NCBI GenBank assembly: GCA_030704615.1
Contig: CM060731.1
Location: forward strand, 40,484,001 to 40,548,000
Direction: 5' to 3'
Origin: Takakia lepidozioides
Lineage: Eukaryota > Streptophyta > Takakiopsida > Takakiales > Takakiaceae
Length of the DNA: 64,000 nt
Shown: positions 1 to 12,020 of the stretch, piece after piece
How positions within the stretch are numbered: the first letter of the stretch is position 1
How the letters are laid out: each line of letters begins with the position of its first letter
Program-made: the position numbers and the translations under genes
Notes under the pieces: generated by a model
Told to the model about the DNA's origin: nothing
Seen by the model: only the letters and a program-made list of their open reading frames with translations
The model's database searches: none

Positions 1-237
1 CAGAGAGTCAACCCCGACTTCGGTTTACTCCTAGATGCTAGTGTAACACGGTACTAACCTCTCGTATTTTGAGGATGTCATCAAGTCGAGTATGAAACAT
101 CAACAGCATGTCATCCTTGAAGGGCTTCCCTACCCAAGTATGAAGCTCAAACATGGGCCAGGTCAACTGTGTCAAGTGCAGCGTAGCATGCTCCCACTTC
201 TCAAGCAGCCTTAAGCCTTGTGTAAGTGCTACCTCTA
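1..237. other. left flank, no gene recognised
   Basis: I see no coding signal, repeat or RNA gene in this stretch. It ends at a 9-bp sequence (238-246) that recurs at 24880-24888, so it may be the chromosomal flank of the large element to its right. Confidence 0.4.
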
Positions 238-283
238 CCTGAAGACGAGGTTAGCTATTTCATGAGCATGAGCGGCATGAGCG
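238..283 (+). repeat. left TSD and terminal inverted repeat of MULE-like element
   Basis: The 9-mer CCTGAAGAC at 238-246 is repeated exactly at 24880-24888. Directly inside it the sequence GAGGTTAGCTATTTCATGAG begins. The reverse complement of the opposite end begins GGGGCTGCTATTCATGAGC, so the two ends share GCTATT(T)CATGAGC in inverted orientation, with two single-base gaps. Further CATGAGC copies follow up to about position 475, which looks like a subterminal repeat cluster. A 9-bp target duplication and termini starting with G are typical of the Mutator/MULE superfamily. The similarity was found by eye and is imperfect. Confidence 0.5.
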
Positions 284-471
284 GCATGAGCAGCATGGGC
301 AAAGTAGCAAGACAATCGGTTTTCATGAGCAAAAGTACAAATTTCGAAAATAAAAAACATTATAAAACATTAATTTAATACAATGTGTCAGAAAAAACAA
401 ATATATTATTCGGCACCTTGAAGGGGAAATTGTAGTTTTGAGAGTTGTGCTCATGATATTTCGTCTTCCGC

Positions 472-3271
472 TCATGCCAATTCCCAGGACATGTGCAAAA
501 ATGGCGCCGAATTTCGCGGTAACGTCTGCGTTGTGGCGTGAGCAAATGTGGGAGTCAAAAATCTGCCGCTGAAACAAGGTGCAGGTACAACACCGTGTGG
601 GTTCCTCCGAATCATCTCACCATAGCATGCTCTCGTATCCACCCGAATGGCGCAGCACTTCCCTCGAAATGCCGGCAATGTCCTTGCAATTCTCCACTGT
701 GACTCCGACACTCTTGTCTCCACAATGGGTATGTTGTACTGCGTTACCACAGATGGCTTGTTATGTTCCTCGGGCACGTGCCCTGTGCTCAAAGGAGATG
801 GCGCTCTTGAACGTGCAGGACTTGCGGTGCTCGACGAAACCTCCTCGGGCAACATCACGGGACCACGAGGGAGCGTGCGAATATTCTTGTCAGCTCGCCA
901 TGAATCCTCTTCCCCGCCAGGTGCCTCGTCAAGTCTTCGTCTCACTGGACGGGTATGAACATCTCCTTCCAAACCAGATGCACTGCAGAGGAGGCACGCC
1001 AGGATGAATGCACTGATTCGGCCATGTTTGTCGTGGGCATGTCGGTGTCGGAGTCGAGACACAAGCACATGTTGAGGTTACAAGCAAGTTACAAATAATG
1101 CCAAGAATAATATTCAACGGGACGCGAATTCGTGCAACTCACCTCCCGCATATAGTCGCCGAACTGGAGGAAACGATAATGCCACCATGCTAGCCAACTG
1201 ACCATTGCTCCCTCGTCTGATTTCCTTACAGCACCTGACGATGTCCACCAAGCCCGTATACATGCAAACTGTGTCTCTGCATCATCCAAGGTGGGAGCGC
1301 GCTTCCACGCAAGACACATGGAACGGTGCTCATCTCTGAAATCTGGCGCCACGAACCTGGTTGTGTACTGCGAAAGGCTCTGTAGAAAATGGAACCCACA
1401 AGATCTCTCCTTGCCTTCCATGGGAACATTGGGGTCTTGCCCGTACACCCTTCGGATGGCAGCCCAATTTGCTTGTGCGTTGTCCGCCATGAAACCACAG
1501 AAATTGGGAGGGGCAATCCCGCCTTGGCCATCTGTTCGTTTATTCCCTGCCAAAGAAGCATCTCCGATTGTGTGTCCTCTCTTTTCATCTCACAAATAGC
1601 AATTGTCATTATTATCCTGCAGTGCGTGTCATAGACATGTGCACCCATTGTCACCCACTGGTGATTTGTAATTCGCTTGATATGGTCGAACATGACCCAA
1701 CTGTTTGACAAGTCCCCACTCGTCATCCTGTCGACCAGTTCGATGCCGCTGCCAGGTCCACACGTGGACATTTTGAATACGAAACAACGATCTGCCTCAG
1801 TCCCTTGTCCTGGAAACCTACTTCCATGAATGTAGTCATATCCACATCGTCGCTTCACCTCCAGAATGGAGTGCATATCCGAGCCACGCCCAATTTTCTG
1901 TTTGCATGAGACAATGTGGTTTCGGACATTCGGTGAACATACGTGGGACACTGACTCCAGCAATGCCTCCATTTCCTTCTCATCGAGAGGAACTCTATCG
2001 AAGCCGTCTTCCGACAGAATTGTGGCCAAGGCCATCTTATGGGCGGCTTGGAGCTGTATCTGTTTGGGTTTGGCACCCGGTCTCAACTTAACCTCCTCCT
2101 GAATGAGCTGCTCTGCCTCGTGGGCAGCCTCCCGCGAGTTCCCCCTCGCCAATTTGTGACAATGGGAACCAACGTGTATGCAAGCTCGGGTGAGGTCTGG
2201 GAAACGGTGCAACACATAGAACTGCTTGGCATTACAAACAGACATGCAGTGTGGTGGTTCTTTGCAATGCGCACACTTAAATGTGGAGTTCGGAACCTTC
2301 TCCTGAGCACGAAATGGTTGATGAGCTGTGCCTGTCCAATCGGTCTCGTTCCTGTGACCTCTGGATTTAAAATAGAAGCAAGTTGGGGAGAAACACCGCA
2401 ACGCGCCCGCACAAACAACGTAGCGCACCCGCACACCATCGAGCATCTTCATGCTGGTGGTTTTGGTGACGCACCAAGGATGACCGTCATGTTTTCTATC
2501 CATATCTGTCAACATTCCGGACGCCCTCGAGTAGTCCGTCCGAGGAGGGAACTCAAAGAAGATATTACCGTCGACGTCTGCGGGAAGGCATGTAACCGAT
2601 TTAATTGCGAACTTGCTGTAGTCCAGCCCGGCCAGCTCCGAGCGGTGTCCCTCCATGTGAAGCCCTCGCAAAATTTCAAGAATAGATCAAACTGCAGTGC
2701 TCGTGCTGGGAATATGACTCCCTCGTCCACTGACGTCCATTGGGGACTTGCCTGATCTCCAGGACGACCTCGGAACTTCCATGACCTCGTCTGAGTCGGA
2801 CAGGTTGTGAACAACCCGGTTCTCGCTCGTCTTCATGGATGGGTTCGGCTCTGGATTTACTTCGTTGCGGACTTCTCTCTTTGAGGTAGCCACTCTCTGA
2901 TTCGCGGATTGTTTCGTGGAAGGCGCCAGGATAGAAGGTGCATTTGGCGGGCAAATGAAGTCCCCAACAGCCCTATATATGACGTTGTCCGATGGTGGAA
3001 CTCGCCATTCCCTGCCATCGCCGAAATCATCGTGGAGCACAACAATACTCTCGACAACAACGCCGTTTGAGTCCTTCCTTTCCTCCTCCAAAAAAACCGA
3101 CCCCGGTTTCAGGTGGTATCGAACGCACACATATTTCTCCATCACCCGGCAGATGTCCCCTCTGCACGGAAATGAAGCTCTATGCTCGTGAGGAGGGCAG
3201 TACACTGTAGCGCTCGGGTTTTCCGCCATGGGAGATGTGCACACAAGACTCCCAGGATGGCGTGCGGGCAA
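472..3271 (-). pseudogene. MULE-like DDE transposase, broken
   Basis: The N-terminal part (3271-2687, 194 codons) and the central part (2671-1226) share one frame, separated by an in-frame TGA near 2686; an unpredicted intron is also possible. The central part carries a Cys/His-rich region (VCAGALRCFSPTC, then CAHCKEPPHCMSVC and HVGSHCHK) resembling the GCM/FLYWCH-type fingers that accompany MULE transposases. The frame shifts by one base near 1530. The next frame (1553-1089) has GFMADNAQANW (Asp codon near 1484) and CGFH (Cys codon near 1400), which match the second catalytic Asp and the following CxxH of MULE transposases. A donor-like GTGAGT follows near 1140, and a 3' exon may run to 472. 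The frameshift makes it inactive as read, unless it is a sequencing indel. Family assignment rests on motif order only. Confidence 0.55.
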
Positions 3272-3516
3272 GCTCCCTGGTAGAAGGGGGATGCAGCGAT
3301 GGGAAGGAATGCGGTGCCGATTTGTCCGAGCGACAAAGCCTGATCCAAATCCAGGGAGCCAACTATCTCAAAAATCCACAGTCAGAGTGTTAATAAACCT
3401 TGTCTCAGGAACGCGGCCCCTGGTCTTTGCGCAATAACTGCCAACGGTATGCAGTCAGAAAGTGGGGGGCCGTCCGGATGATGTCGGCTGAAGGGGAGAA
3501 GCCGGCACCGTGCCGT
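3272..3516. other. upstream region of the transposase
   Basis: This short stretch lies between the transposase start and the first palindrome array. It would hold the transposase promoter. I could not identify a convincing TATA element. Confidence 0.3.
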
Positions 3517-4640
3517 CACATTACTACCCCCGGATGAAAATTCGGCACCGAATATCCAGCAGGGGCCGCACGAATGAAGTCACCTCGGGCACGGAGGCCG
3601 GAACCTATCCGACACAGAACAACCCCCGGATGGAAATTCAGCGCCGAATTTCCATTCGGATCCCCCCAAAGGAAGTCGTGTCGGGGGGTTAGGCCGAAAA
3701 CTGGCCGTCATAAAAACCTCCCCGGATGGAAAAACGGCGCCGAATTTCCATCCGAGGCCGTTCAGATGCAGTCGGGGAGGGGGGAGAGGCCGGCACCTGG
3801 CCCTCACATTACAACCCCTGGACGGAAATTCGGCACCGAATATCCAACAGGGGAAGCCCGGATGAAGTCGCCTTGGGCGTAGAGGCCGGCGCTAATTCGA
3901 CAGAGAGCATCCCCTGGATGGAGATTCGGCGCCGAATTTCCATCCGGGCCCCACCAAACGAAGTCATGTCGGGGGGGCAGGCCGAAAACTGGCCGACATA
4001 AAAACCTCCCCAGATGGGAAAACGGCGCCGAATTTCCATCCGGGGCCGTTCGGATGCAGTCGGGGAGGGGGGAGAGGCCAGCACCTGGCCGTCACATTTC
4101 AACCCCCGGACGGAAATTCGGCACCGAATATCCAACAGGTGACGCCCGGACGAAGTCGCCTCGGGCGTAGAGGCCGACACCTGTCCGACAGAGATCATCC
4201 CCTGGATGGAAATTCGCCGCCGAATTTCCATCCGGGCCCCCTCAAAAGAAGTCCGGTCGGGTGGTGAGGCCCAAAACTGGACGATATAAAAACCGAACAG
4301 GATGGAAAAACGGCGCCGAATTTCCGTGCGGGGCGGTTCGGATGCAGTCGGGGAGGGGGGAGAGGCCGGCACCTGGCCGTCACATTTCAACCCCCGGACG
4401 GAAATTCGGCACGGAATATCCAACAGGTGACGCCCGGACGAAGTCGCCTCGGGCGTAGAGGCCGGCACCTGTCCGACAGATACCATCCCCCGGATGGAAA
4501 TTCGCCGCCGAATTTCCATCCGGGCCCCCTCAAAGGAAGTCCGGTCGGGTGGTGAGGCCCAAAACTGGACGATATAAAAACCGAACAGGATGGAAAAACG
4601 GCGCCGAATTTCCGTCCGAGGCCGTTCGGATTTCCCTCTA
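3517..4640. repeat. 96-bp palindrome array with 288-bp trimer period
   Basis: Twelve copies of a GC-centred palindrome have their central hexamers (GGCGCC, GGCACC, GCCGCC or AGCGCC) starting at 3544, 3640, 3736, 3832, 3928, 4024, 4120, 4216, 4312, 4408, 4504 and 4600, exactly 96 bp apart without one indel. Three successive monomer types alternate, so the higher-order period is 288 bp; the phrase CACATT recurs at 3517, 3805, 4093 and 4381. The core is AAATTCGGCGCCGAATTT, flanked by GGATGG/CCATCC arms. Open frames over this region on both strands follow from the 96-bp period being divisible by three and are not genes. Confidence 0.95.
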
Positions 4641-4769
4641 GCAGTCAAGGATTCCATGAAAAACGTGTCTAAAAGTGGACTTCAGCCACAAAACTAAAAG
4701 TTTACTTTGTTTTTCTTCGAAAAACCAAGTGGCCACGCTCAGAATTACCTCCAGGAAGGTAATTCGGTG
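4641..4769. other. spacer between the two palindrome arrays
   Basis: AT-richer unique sequence separates two arrays built from the same palindrome. Nothing coding is visible. Confidence 0.5.
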
Positions 4770-5495
4770 CTTCAACTTACCTGGCGGATGGAAATTCGGC
4801 GCCGAATTTCCATTCGCCAGCGATCCGAGTAACCTGCTGGATGGAAATTCGGCGCCGGATTTCCATCCATCCGGGCTTCGAATTCTGCAGGATGGAAATT
4901 CGGCGCCGAATTTCCATCCTGATCCGCTCCGAATTACCTGCATGACACAAATTTTGCGCGCCGCCCTACCTGCCGGATGGAAATTCGGCGCCGCATTTCC
5001 ATCCATCCGCTCCGAATTACCTGCGTGGCGGAAATTTCGCGCCCCGCCCTACCCGGCAGGATGGAAATCCGGCGCCGGATTTCCATCCATCCGCTCCGAA
5101 TTACCTGCTTGGCGGAAATTTCGCGTGCCGCCCTACCTGACAGGATGGAAATCCGGCGCCGGATTTCCATCCATCCGCTCCGAATTACCTGCGTGGCGGA
5201 AATTTCGCGCCCCGCCGTACCCGGCAGGATGGAAATCCGGCGCCGGATTTCCATCCATCCGCTCCGAATTACCTGCTTGGCGGAAATTTCGCGCGCCGCC
5301 CTACCTGACAGGATGGAAATCCGGCGCTGGATTTCCATCCATCCGGCTCCGAATTACCTGCGTGGCGGAAATTTCGCGCGCCGCCCTACCTGGCAGGATG
5401 GAAATTCGGCGCTGAATTTCCATCCTGCTGCTCTCCGAATTACCTGCATGAGGGAAATTTTGCGCGCCGCCGTACCTGGCGGATGGGCATTAAAT
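4770..5495. repeat. 84-bp palindrome array with 168-bp dimer period
   Basis: Nine palindromes have central hexamers at 4798, 4851, 4902, 4987, 5071, 5155, 5239, 5323 and 5408. From 4987 on the spacing is 84 bp (85 at the last step). Two linker types alternate (GCGTGGCGG with CCCGGCAGG, and GCTTGGCGG with CCTGACAGG), giving a 168-bp dimer. The first three copies are spaced 51-53 bp and look like shortened monomers. The core is the same as in the 96-bp array. The open frames here are by-products of the period. Confidence 0.93.
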
Positions 5496-6090
5496 GTCCA
5501 CCGCCGTCCGTTTTTATTTGGGCTGGCGACACATGGCTTCCTCGATACGTACCCTAAATCTGATGCTAATCTTGGATTAACTTCTATTCGAGGCATGTAC
5601 CCCAAAAAACTGAGATCTTTTTCCATTTTGGCTGGGACTTATGCCGCCTGAAGGGCGTGGCTCTCCTGAGAGAGACCTCACATCCAAACCGCGGCGGAAG
5701 TTGAAAACTTTGTACTACGGACGACGGCCAATCTCTCGCATGGCCAAACTTAAGCTCCAGCAGGAGATTCCAGTGTCTTGCTCACAACCCGCGCCAACTG
5801 AAGCCGAGTACTCTCAGGCAAGCCACTTCTGCTTTCGCTTTGTTCGCTTTCGCTTTCGCTTTGTTGTTTCGCTTTGTTTTTGCATCTTCATCCTGTTATC
5901 GCTGGAAGCATGTCATTCTTAGGCATTGGTTGGATTTGTTTTCATTGTTGTTAAATGGCACTCCATACTTCCTAAACTTGTTTTGTTTTCATTGTTGTTC
6001 CACGATTGTTGCTATGGTGGTTGCGCTGCTCGTTGCCATTCTGGTTTTGGCACCGATGTTGGTTCTGACGATTTTGGGAATGACAGAGTG
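5496..6090. other. intergenic or 5' leader, pyrimidine-rich
   Basis: Between the palindrome arrays and the first coding-like segment of the plus-strand gene there is a CTTTCG/CTTTGTT-rich stretch (about 5828-5885), followed by T-rich sequence that would suit a leader intron. It ends in a possible acceptor near 6090. No protein could be supported here. Confidence 0.35.
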
Positions 6091-6687
6091 ACGACGAGCC
6101 CAACACGCTGGTGGTATCATCGACCGCTCCAACTCATCGCATGTTTGAATCGCCCAACTTGGGGCGAGAGGGCAAACTTCAACCTTTTGTTGGTGGACGG
6201 GAGGACCTGCAGCAAGGGTACGACAGAATAGGCATTGGGGAGGTTGGTACAGGCGGCATGGCAGGTGAAGGGCGTGAGGACGTGAGGACGTGAGGAAAAC
6301 AGATCCGGCAATGGAGGTTGTTGATGCACATGCAGTAGGGCCCGCCCACGCAAAGAAGAAAAAGAAAGCTAAGCACATGCAATCCCCGGCGAGAGAGCCG
6401 TCACGGGCTGCGGAGGGGGGAGTGAGCAATGCGCGCGAGGGTGTTCGTCCTCAATCCTGCAATGGTGGTCCCTGGAGGGCTCAGTAAGAGAGGGGAGAGG
6501 CGAGACAGAAGGCTAGCCAGGAGGAAAGAGAAAAGGCCACTGAAGAGGCCAGGGGTGCCCAAATGACAGATGCCAATGTAAGCGAGGGACGCACAGAGAC
6601 GGTGGATCCCTCCAAGACACCACAAAGAGGCAGTAACACACCGGTTACACCATCGCGGACAAGAGCAGCCCCCGCAATTACCCATAC
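6091..6687 (+). pseudogene. 5' coding portion of the ParB-like/methyltransferase gene
   Basis: Coding-like sequence follows a possible acceptor near 6090 (reading SDDEPNTLVVSSTAPTHR). It shifts frame near a GTGAGGAC microrepeat (about 6270-6295) and continues as a Lys/Ala/Glu-rich, low-complexity N-terminal region with an in-frame TAA at 6485-6487. From 6488 it is open to 6687, where a retrotransposon begins. After excision of that element with one target-site copy, the codon split at 6686-6687 is completed by 13650, and the frame continues into the DGNHR-domain exon. The region probably encodes a disordered N-terminal tail. The start codon and first exon are uncertain. Confidence 0.4.
6683..6687. 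repeat. target site duplication CATAC (left copy, retrotransposon 1)
   Basis: CATAC immediately precedes the 5' LTR and is repeated at 13645-13649 after the 3' LTR, as expected for a 5-bp Ty3/gypsy integration footprint. Confidence 0.95.
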
Positions 6688-7416
6688 TGTCGCAGCCCTT
6701 TGCCTTGAGGGCAGGGGGTCGGGACACATGAGGGGCTGCCCCTGTGGTGGGGGCAGTGGCAGCGATAGGTACGGGGGGCTGAAGCACCCTTGAGTGCCCA
6801 AGGCACTCAAGGAGGCGGAGATGCTCACTAGGGGGAGCCCCGCACACCGGGATGCGGTGGGGGTGGCTTTACAAAAGGGGTGGTGGTAGCTTAGCGGGAC
6901 TTAGTGGGGGTGGCATAGGACTCATCTTGGGGCGGAGACCTCGTGGTGGGAGTCGTGGGGAGTCTCGGGACTCATCACGGTCCATAGGGGCCATGGTGGG
7001 TGGGCCAAGACTCACCGCGACTCATCACCGGGAGTCGAGGGTTTTCGTGGTGGTTCGCCATAAAATGGCATGGTTGTTTGTGAAACCCCCGCGGACAGCT
7101 ACAGAAGTATATATAGGGAGTAGTAACCCCGAGAACGGTGCAAGCCCGTTGGTGACCGAAAACTAGGGAGTAAGCGAGCGAGCCGGAAAGCGACCAAAGA
7201 GTGGGGAGCTGTTCCGGACTGCCAACTACAAAAGGGAATTCCTGCTGGGCCCAAATCGGTGGAGGGTTCTTTGGGAGATCAAAGGGGGACCGTTATGCCC
7301 CGGTGAGCAGCCGAAGCTCCAAGTTGGCCCGGCGGCCAGGTTGGGAGTTAGGCGCGCGCATCAAAGCGAGTAACTATGACTTGAAGGGGGAGCTTACCGA
7401 AGTGAGGTGCGCGACA
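6688..7416 (+). repeat. 5' LTR of retrotransposon 1
   Basis: The 729-bp direct repeat starts TGTCGCAGCC and ends GTGCGCGACA. Its counterpart is 12918-13644. Confidence 0.96.
7108..7116 (+). promoter_or_regulatory. TATA box in 5' LTR
   Basis: TATATATAG at this position is conserved in the three other LTR copies (near 13337, 16637 and 22879) and lies about 300 bp upstream of the LTR end, a normal place for the U3/R promoter. Confidence 0.7.
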
Positions 7417-7418
7417 CT

Positions 7419-7430
7419 TGGTATCAGAGC
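7419..7430 (+). promoter_or_regulatory. primer binding site, initiator tRNA-Met
   Basis: TGGTATCAGAGC lies 2 bp after the 5' LTR and is complementary to the 3' end of plant initiator tRNA-Met. This is the usual minus-strand primer site of plant Ty3/gypsy and copia elements. Confidence 0.95.
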
Positions 7431-7471
7431 TTAGAGTTCAGTACGTGATCGTCCTTGGGATTGGCCTCATC

Positions 7472-10400
7472 ATGGGGTCGGGCAAACCAAAGCGAAAGCG
7501 GAACGGCCCAAAAGATGATGATCCTGGTGAGCCCGATGGGGGCGACGTGTCACCGAGGCGGCCGTTTGAGGAAGCGATGCATGTTTCCGAAAACGAGGCC
7601 GCTCAAGAGCGGGAGGAATCCGAGGAGTCGGAGCCCAAGGAATCCCTGAGAGCTCCGACCGACCAACAGATGTCTCCCATGCCGGCAGCCTTTTGGGAAG
7701 GGTTGTTGGCGCAGTTTGGCGGGACGTTGAAAGACGTGTTGAAGGCGGCTAATGCCACTTCCACTAAGGCAAAGTTTAAGGTGAAGCCTAAGAACCCGGC
7801 ACCTTCGGAGCGTCCGATATCGGAAGGCACTCAACACCTGGCTCCTGGAGCTAGAGCAGTACTTCCGGGCGGCCAAGTTGAGTGACGAGGATCGGGTGGA
7901 AGTGGCTCCCACCTATTTGAGGGGCTATGCTCAACAATGGTGGCAGAAATGCCTTCACGACCAAGGTCCAAGCCCGGAAACCTTGAACTGGAGTGGGTTC
8001 AAGGAATTGATGAAGAGACAGTTTGTGCCCCTTAACGCGTCCTGGCTCGCCCGGGACAAGATGAGGAATTTGAAGCAAACAGATGACATTCGGGGATATG
8101 TCCAGCTTTCAATGTGCTTTTGCTCGAAGTCGCGGACATGGCAGAACCAGAAATGGTCTTCAACTTTGTGGCGGGACTGGCCCCATGGGCAAGGCGGAAG
8201 TTGGAGGAGAAGCCACCTAAGACTTTGAACGAGGCAATTGAGAGGGCTGAATGTATGTCCCTAGGGGTGAAAGACAAGGCCGTACGGAGCTGAACCACAA
8301 GAAGACCCGGCGGGAAGGTGACCCCTTCCGACCGGAAAAGAAGTGGGATAGGCCACGCGGTGACAATGGCACGTGGAAATCGAAGGGAGGGCCTTCACAC
8401 GTCAAGGCGGCACCCGGTGCTTCGAAAGGAAAAGCGGGTGGAGCGGCTTATGGCGGACAGAAGACCACCTTTGATGGAGTGTGTTTCAATTGCGGGGAGC
8501 CCGGGCACATGGCCAAGAAGTGCACAAAACCTCGACAATTGAACATGACTTGGGCAACCACGGAGCTGTCGGAAGATACCATCAGTCGCTTGGTGGAAGC
8601 GGTGGTCGCCAGGACTTGCAAGGTAGGCAACTATTCTTGTGAGTTGTATCAGGAAACTGGCGCCCTACGTAAAGGGAGTCAGTTATTGTTTGTGGATGGG
8701 ATAATATCCGGATCTAATGTGTCGTTGTTGGTGGACACAGGAGCGTCACACTCCTTCATGACGCCGGCGGCGGCGCAAAAGTTGGGACTCCCGACAAGTG
8801 ACGTGGGGCCTCTATTGAGGTGCGTTCTGCCAAAGGAGAACCCCAACTGGCGACAAGGTTGGCGTTTGATGTTCCTCTTCAACTGGGGAGTTGGAAGGGA
8901 CGTGAGAACTTCACCATCTGCGAGATCGATGGAGTGGATCTCATTTTGGGGATGACCTTTTTGAGCAAATCCGGAGCGGTCATAGATGGCCGCAAAAGAG
9001 TAGTCACGCTACCATGTCGGAATGGTGGCGAGGTCTTACGAGTGTCAGAAACGCCCAAACCCGTGGGAGGGCGAATAAGCCTTCTGTCAGCAAGGGAGTG
9101 GGCCGTGGAGGAGGCACACGAGCCCCAATTTTTGCTCTACATTAGAGAAGTGAAGGGGGAAGGCGATGGGGAGCCGAGCCCAGATTGGATCAAGGGGATT
9201 TTGGAGAAATACCAGGATGTGATGCCGGAGGATTTACCAAGCGGTTTGCCACCGCGAAGAGGAGTTGACCACAAGATTGAGGTGATACCGGGATCGGAAC
9301 CGCCTGCCAAGGCGCCCTACCGGTTGAGCCACAGAGAGTTGGTCGAGCTGAAGACTCAGCTCAAAGATCTAATGTCAAAGGGGTACATCCGGCCGAGTAA
9401 GTCACCTTACGGAGCCCCGGTGCTATTTGCAGATAAAAAGGATGGGACGCTGCGGATGTGTGTCGATTACAGGGCTTTGAATAAGGTGACTATCAAAAAC
9501 CGGTACCCTTTGCCAAGGATCGACGACCTCTTCGATCGGTTGGCAGGAGCGAAGTATTTCAGCCGGATCGACTTGCGCTCCGGCTATCATCAAATTCGGG
9601 TGGCGGAAGGAGATGAGGAGAAGACCGCGTGCAGGACAAGGTATGGTTCATATGAGTTCTTGGTGATGCCTTTTGGGCTCACCAATGCACCAGCGACATT
9701 TAGCACGCTGATGAACAGCCTTTTTCAGGAGTGGTTGGATGACTTTGTGATCGTGTACATCGACGACATCTTGGTGTACTCGAAAACAAAGGAGGAGCAC
9801 CTGGAGCACCTAAAAAAGGTGTTCCAAAAATTGCGGGAAGGGAAGCTATACGCCAAAGCTTCAAAGTGCGAATTCGGGGTCACAAAAGTGGAGTTCTTGG
9901 GGCATGTGATTACACAGGATGGGATCAAAATGGATGACAGAAAGGTGAGGGCGATCTTGGACTGGGAGCCTCCGACTTCGGTCCCGGGAGTGCGATCCTT
10001 CCTAGGACTCGCCTCCTATTACCCAAAGTATGTGAGAAATTTCGCCAAGATCGTGGGGCCGCTGTCGGACCTTCTGTGTAAATCCAAAGTCTGGGTATGG
10101 AACACATTTTGTGGCCAAGCTTTTGCTGAATTGAAGCAGCGGATGACGGAAGCTCCAGTCTTGAAAATCCCGGAGTTCGATCGTCCGTTTGAGATTCATA
10201 CAGATGCATCGGACTTCGCAATTGGGGGTGTACTTATGCAAGATGGACGTCCAGTGGCTTACGAAAGTAAGAAACTAAATGAAGTGGAGCGACGGTGGCC
10301 GACGCACGAAAAAGAGATGAAGGCGGTGGTGCATTGCCTTGAGCTTTGTGCCACTATGTTGGTTCCAACCCAGTGAAGGTGTTCACGGACAATGTCACGG

Positions 10401-12020
10401 TGAAGTATTTTGCCACGCAGCCCAAGTTGTCCCCAAAACAACTTAGGTGGCAAGATACTTTGGCAGTGTTCGACGTGGATATCCAGTACAAACCGGGACG
10501 GGACAATGTGGTGGCCGATGCTTTAAGTAGAAAGCAGCAGCTCTTGTTGGTGTACAAGGGCGAGACGGCGCTCCAAAGGAAGATCCGGAAGGCTTGCCGG
10601 AAGGATGAGCTGGCAAAGTGCGTGATGCAGGACTTGAGAATGGGGGTTAAATCGCAGTTCCACTTGCAAAATGGACTGCTCCGGTATAAGCAAAAACGTC
10701 TCTATGTGCCAAAGGGAGGGATCAGGGATAGTCTCTTGAGAGAATGCCATGATAGCCCGCTTGCGGGCCACGGTGGAGCCAAGCGCACTGCGGCACTCCT
10801 GAAGAAAGAATATTTCTGGCCCAAACTGAGGGAGGAGGCAGAGGAGTATGTCAAGACATGCACCACATGCCAACAAAACCGGAGCGAGTACAAAAACAAG
10901 CGGGGCTGTTACAACCCTTGCCGATTCCAGAGGGGACTTGGGAAAGCGTCTCGATGGATTTCATGACTGCTATGCCGCTGTCAAAAGGATTCGATGCAAT
11001 CATGGTGGTGGTGGATAAGTTCAGTAAAATGGGCCATTTCATCCCCACCAAGGAGACGGCAACGGCGCAGGAGACAGGGCGACTTTACTTCGCCCACGTC
11101 TTAAAGCATCATGGAGTCCCGAAGGATATTGTCTCGGACCGCGATCCAAAGTTTACGAGTAAATTTTGGAGGACACTTTGGAAGAAGATGGGGACAAGGC
11201 TGAAGATGAGCACCGCCTTCCGACCTACGACCACGGCCAAACGGAAAGAGTGAATTCCGTAGTGAAGCAGATCTTGCGGAATTACGTGTCGGCAGACCAA
11301 TCAGACTGGGTGGAACACTTAGACGCGGTAGAGTTCTGTTATAATAACACAGAACACTCCGCAACGGGAGTTTCCCCTTTCGTATAGGTCTATGGAAAAG
11401 CACCTCTGGTGCCGACAAGTTGGGCCGCCCAGGATGTTGAGGAACTGGCAGTAGCGGCAGTACTGGAAGAACGCGAGTGTTTGTTGAAGCTCGCAAAGTA
11501 CAACATTGCCAAAGCTAGGAAACGGTATGAAAGGCAGGCGAATCGGTAGCGGAGGGAAGTGAAGTTTGAGGTAGGCACGGAGGTCTGGTTGAACATCAAG
11601 AATTTCCGACTACCTCCGGAAGTGAGTGCAAAGTTCGTACCTCCGTATGCGGGACCCTTTCGCATCCGGAAGGTTATGAATGAGGATGTGTATGAATTGG
11701 AGCTGCCGGCAAACAACAAGGTGCATCCGGTATTCCACGTCTCTCTTTTGAAGCCTTACTTCAAAGATGAAGCGCGTCCGAATCGACATCAAGTGTTGCG
11801 TCCGCCACCTGTGCTGTTGGATCATGAAAATGAACTTGAGTACGAAGTGGAGGCAGTACTTAAGTCGAGGAGGTTCAAGAACCAAGAAACGGAGTATCTC
11901 GTCAAATAGAAAGGCTATCATCATGTGGAGGCATCTTGGGTGCGTGCCTCAGAAATGGGAAACGCATCCAAGGCGGTTGCAGTTTTTGAAGGACGACCTC
12001 AAAAGCGGAAGAAGCGTTGA
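7472..12020 (+). pseudogene. gag-pol polyprotein with chromodomain, copy 1, multiply frameshifted
   Basis: ATG at 7472 opens a Lys/Arg then acidic Gag N-terminus. Gag continues in another frame from about 7878, and the CCHC knuckle [14 protein letters not shown] lies near 8487-8528. The aspartic protease motif [11 protein letters not shown] is at about 8725-8757. The reverse transcriptase has VDYRALNK and the catalytic YIDD near 9757-9768. RNase H begins with [11 protein letters not shown] near 10200. Integrase has an HHCC finger and a catalytic core up to about 11385. A chromodomain (YEVEAVLKSRRF) spans about 11841-11962 and is cut by TAG at 11907-11909 in place of the expected Trp. Frame changes occur near 7800, 8100-8250, 8815, 10350, 10900, 11240 and 11390. 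Compared with copy 2, most differences are one-base length changes. Confidence 0.93.

Noticed and set aside
472-1117. Plus-strand frames over the transposase 3' region (579-1007, 647-958)
   Set aside because: They are complementary shadows of the minus-strand transposase tail and show no independent features.
3517-5495. CRISPR-like array
   Set aside because: The repeats are palindromic monomers of 84-96 bp with homologous linkers, not short repeats with unique spacers, and the genome is eukaryotic.
3510-5651. Long open frames on both strands rich in EIRRRISI and KFGAEFPS phrases
   Set aside because: They are translations of the palindrome arrays; the 96- and 84-bp periods are divisible by three, so frames stay open in both directions.
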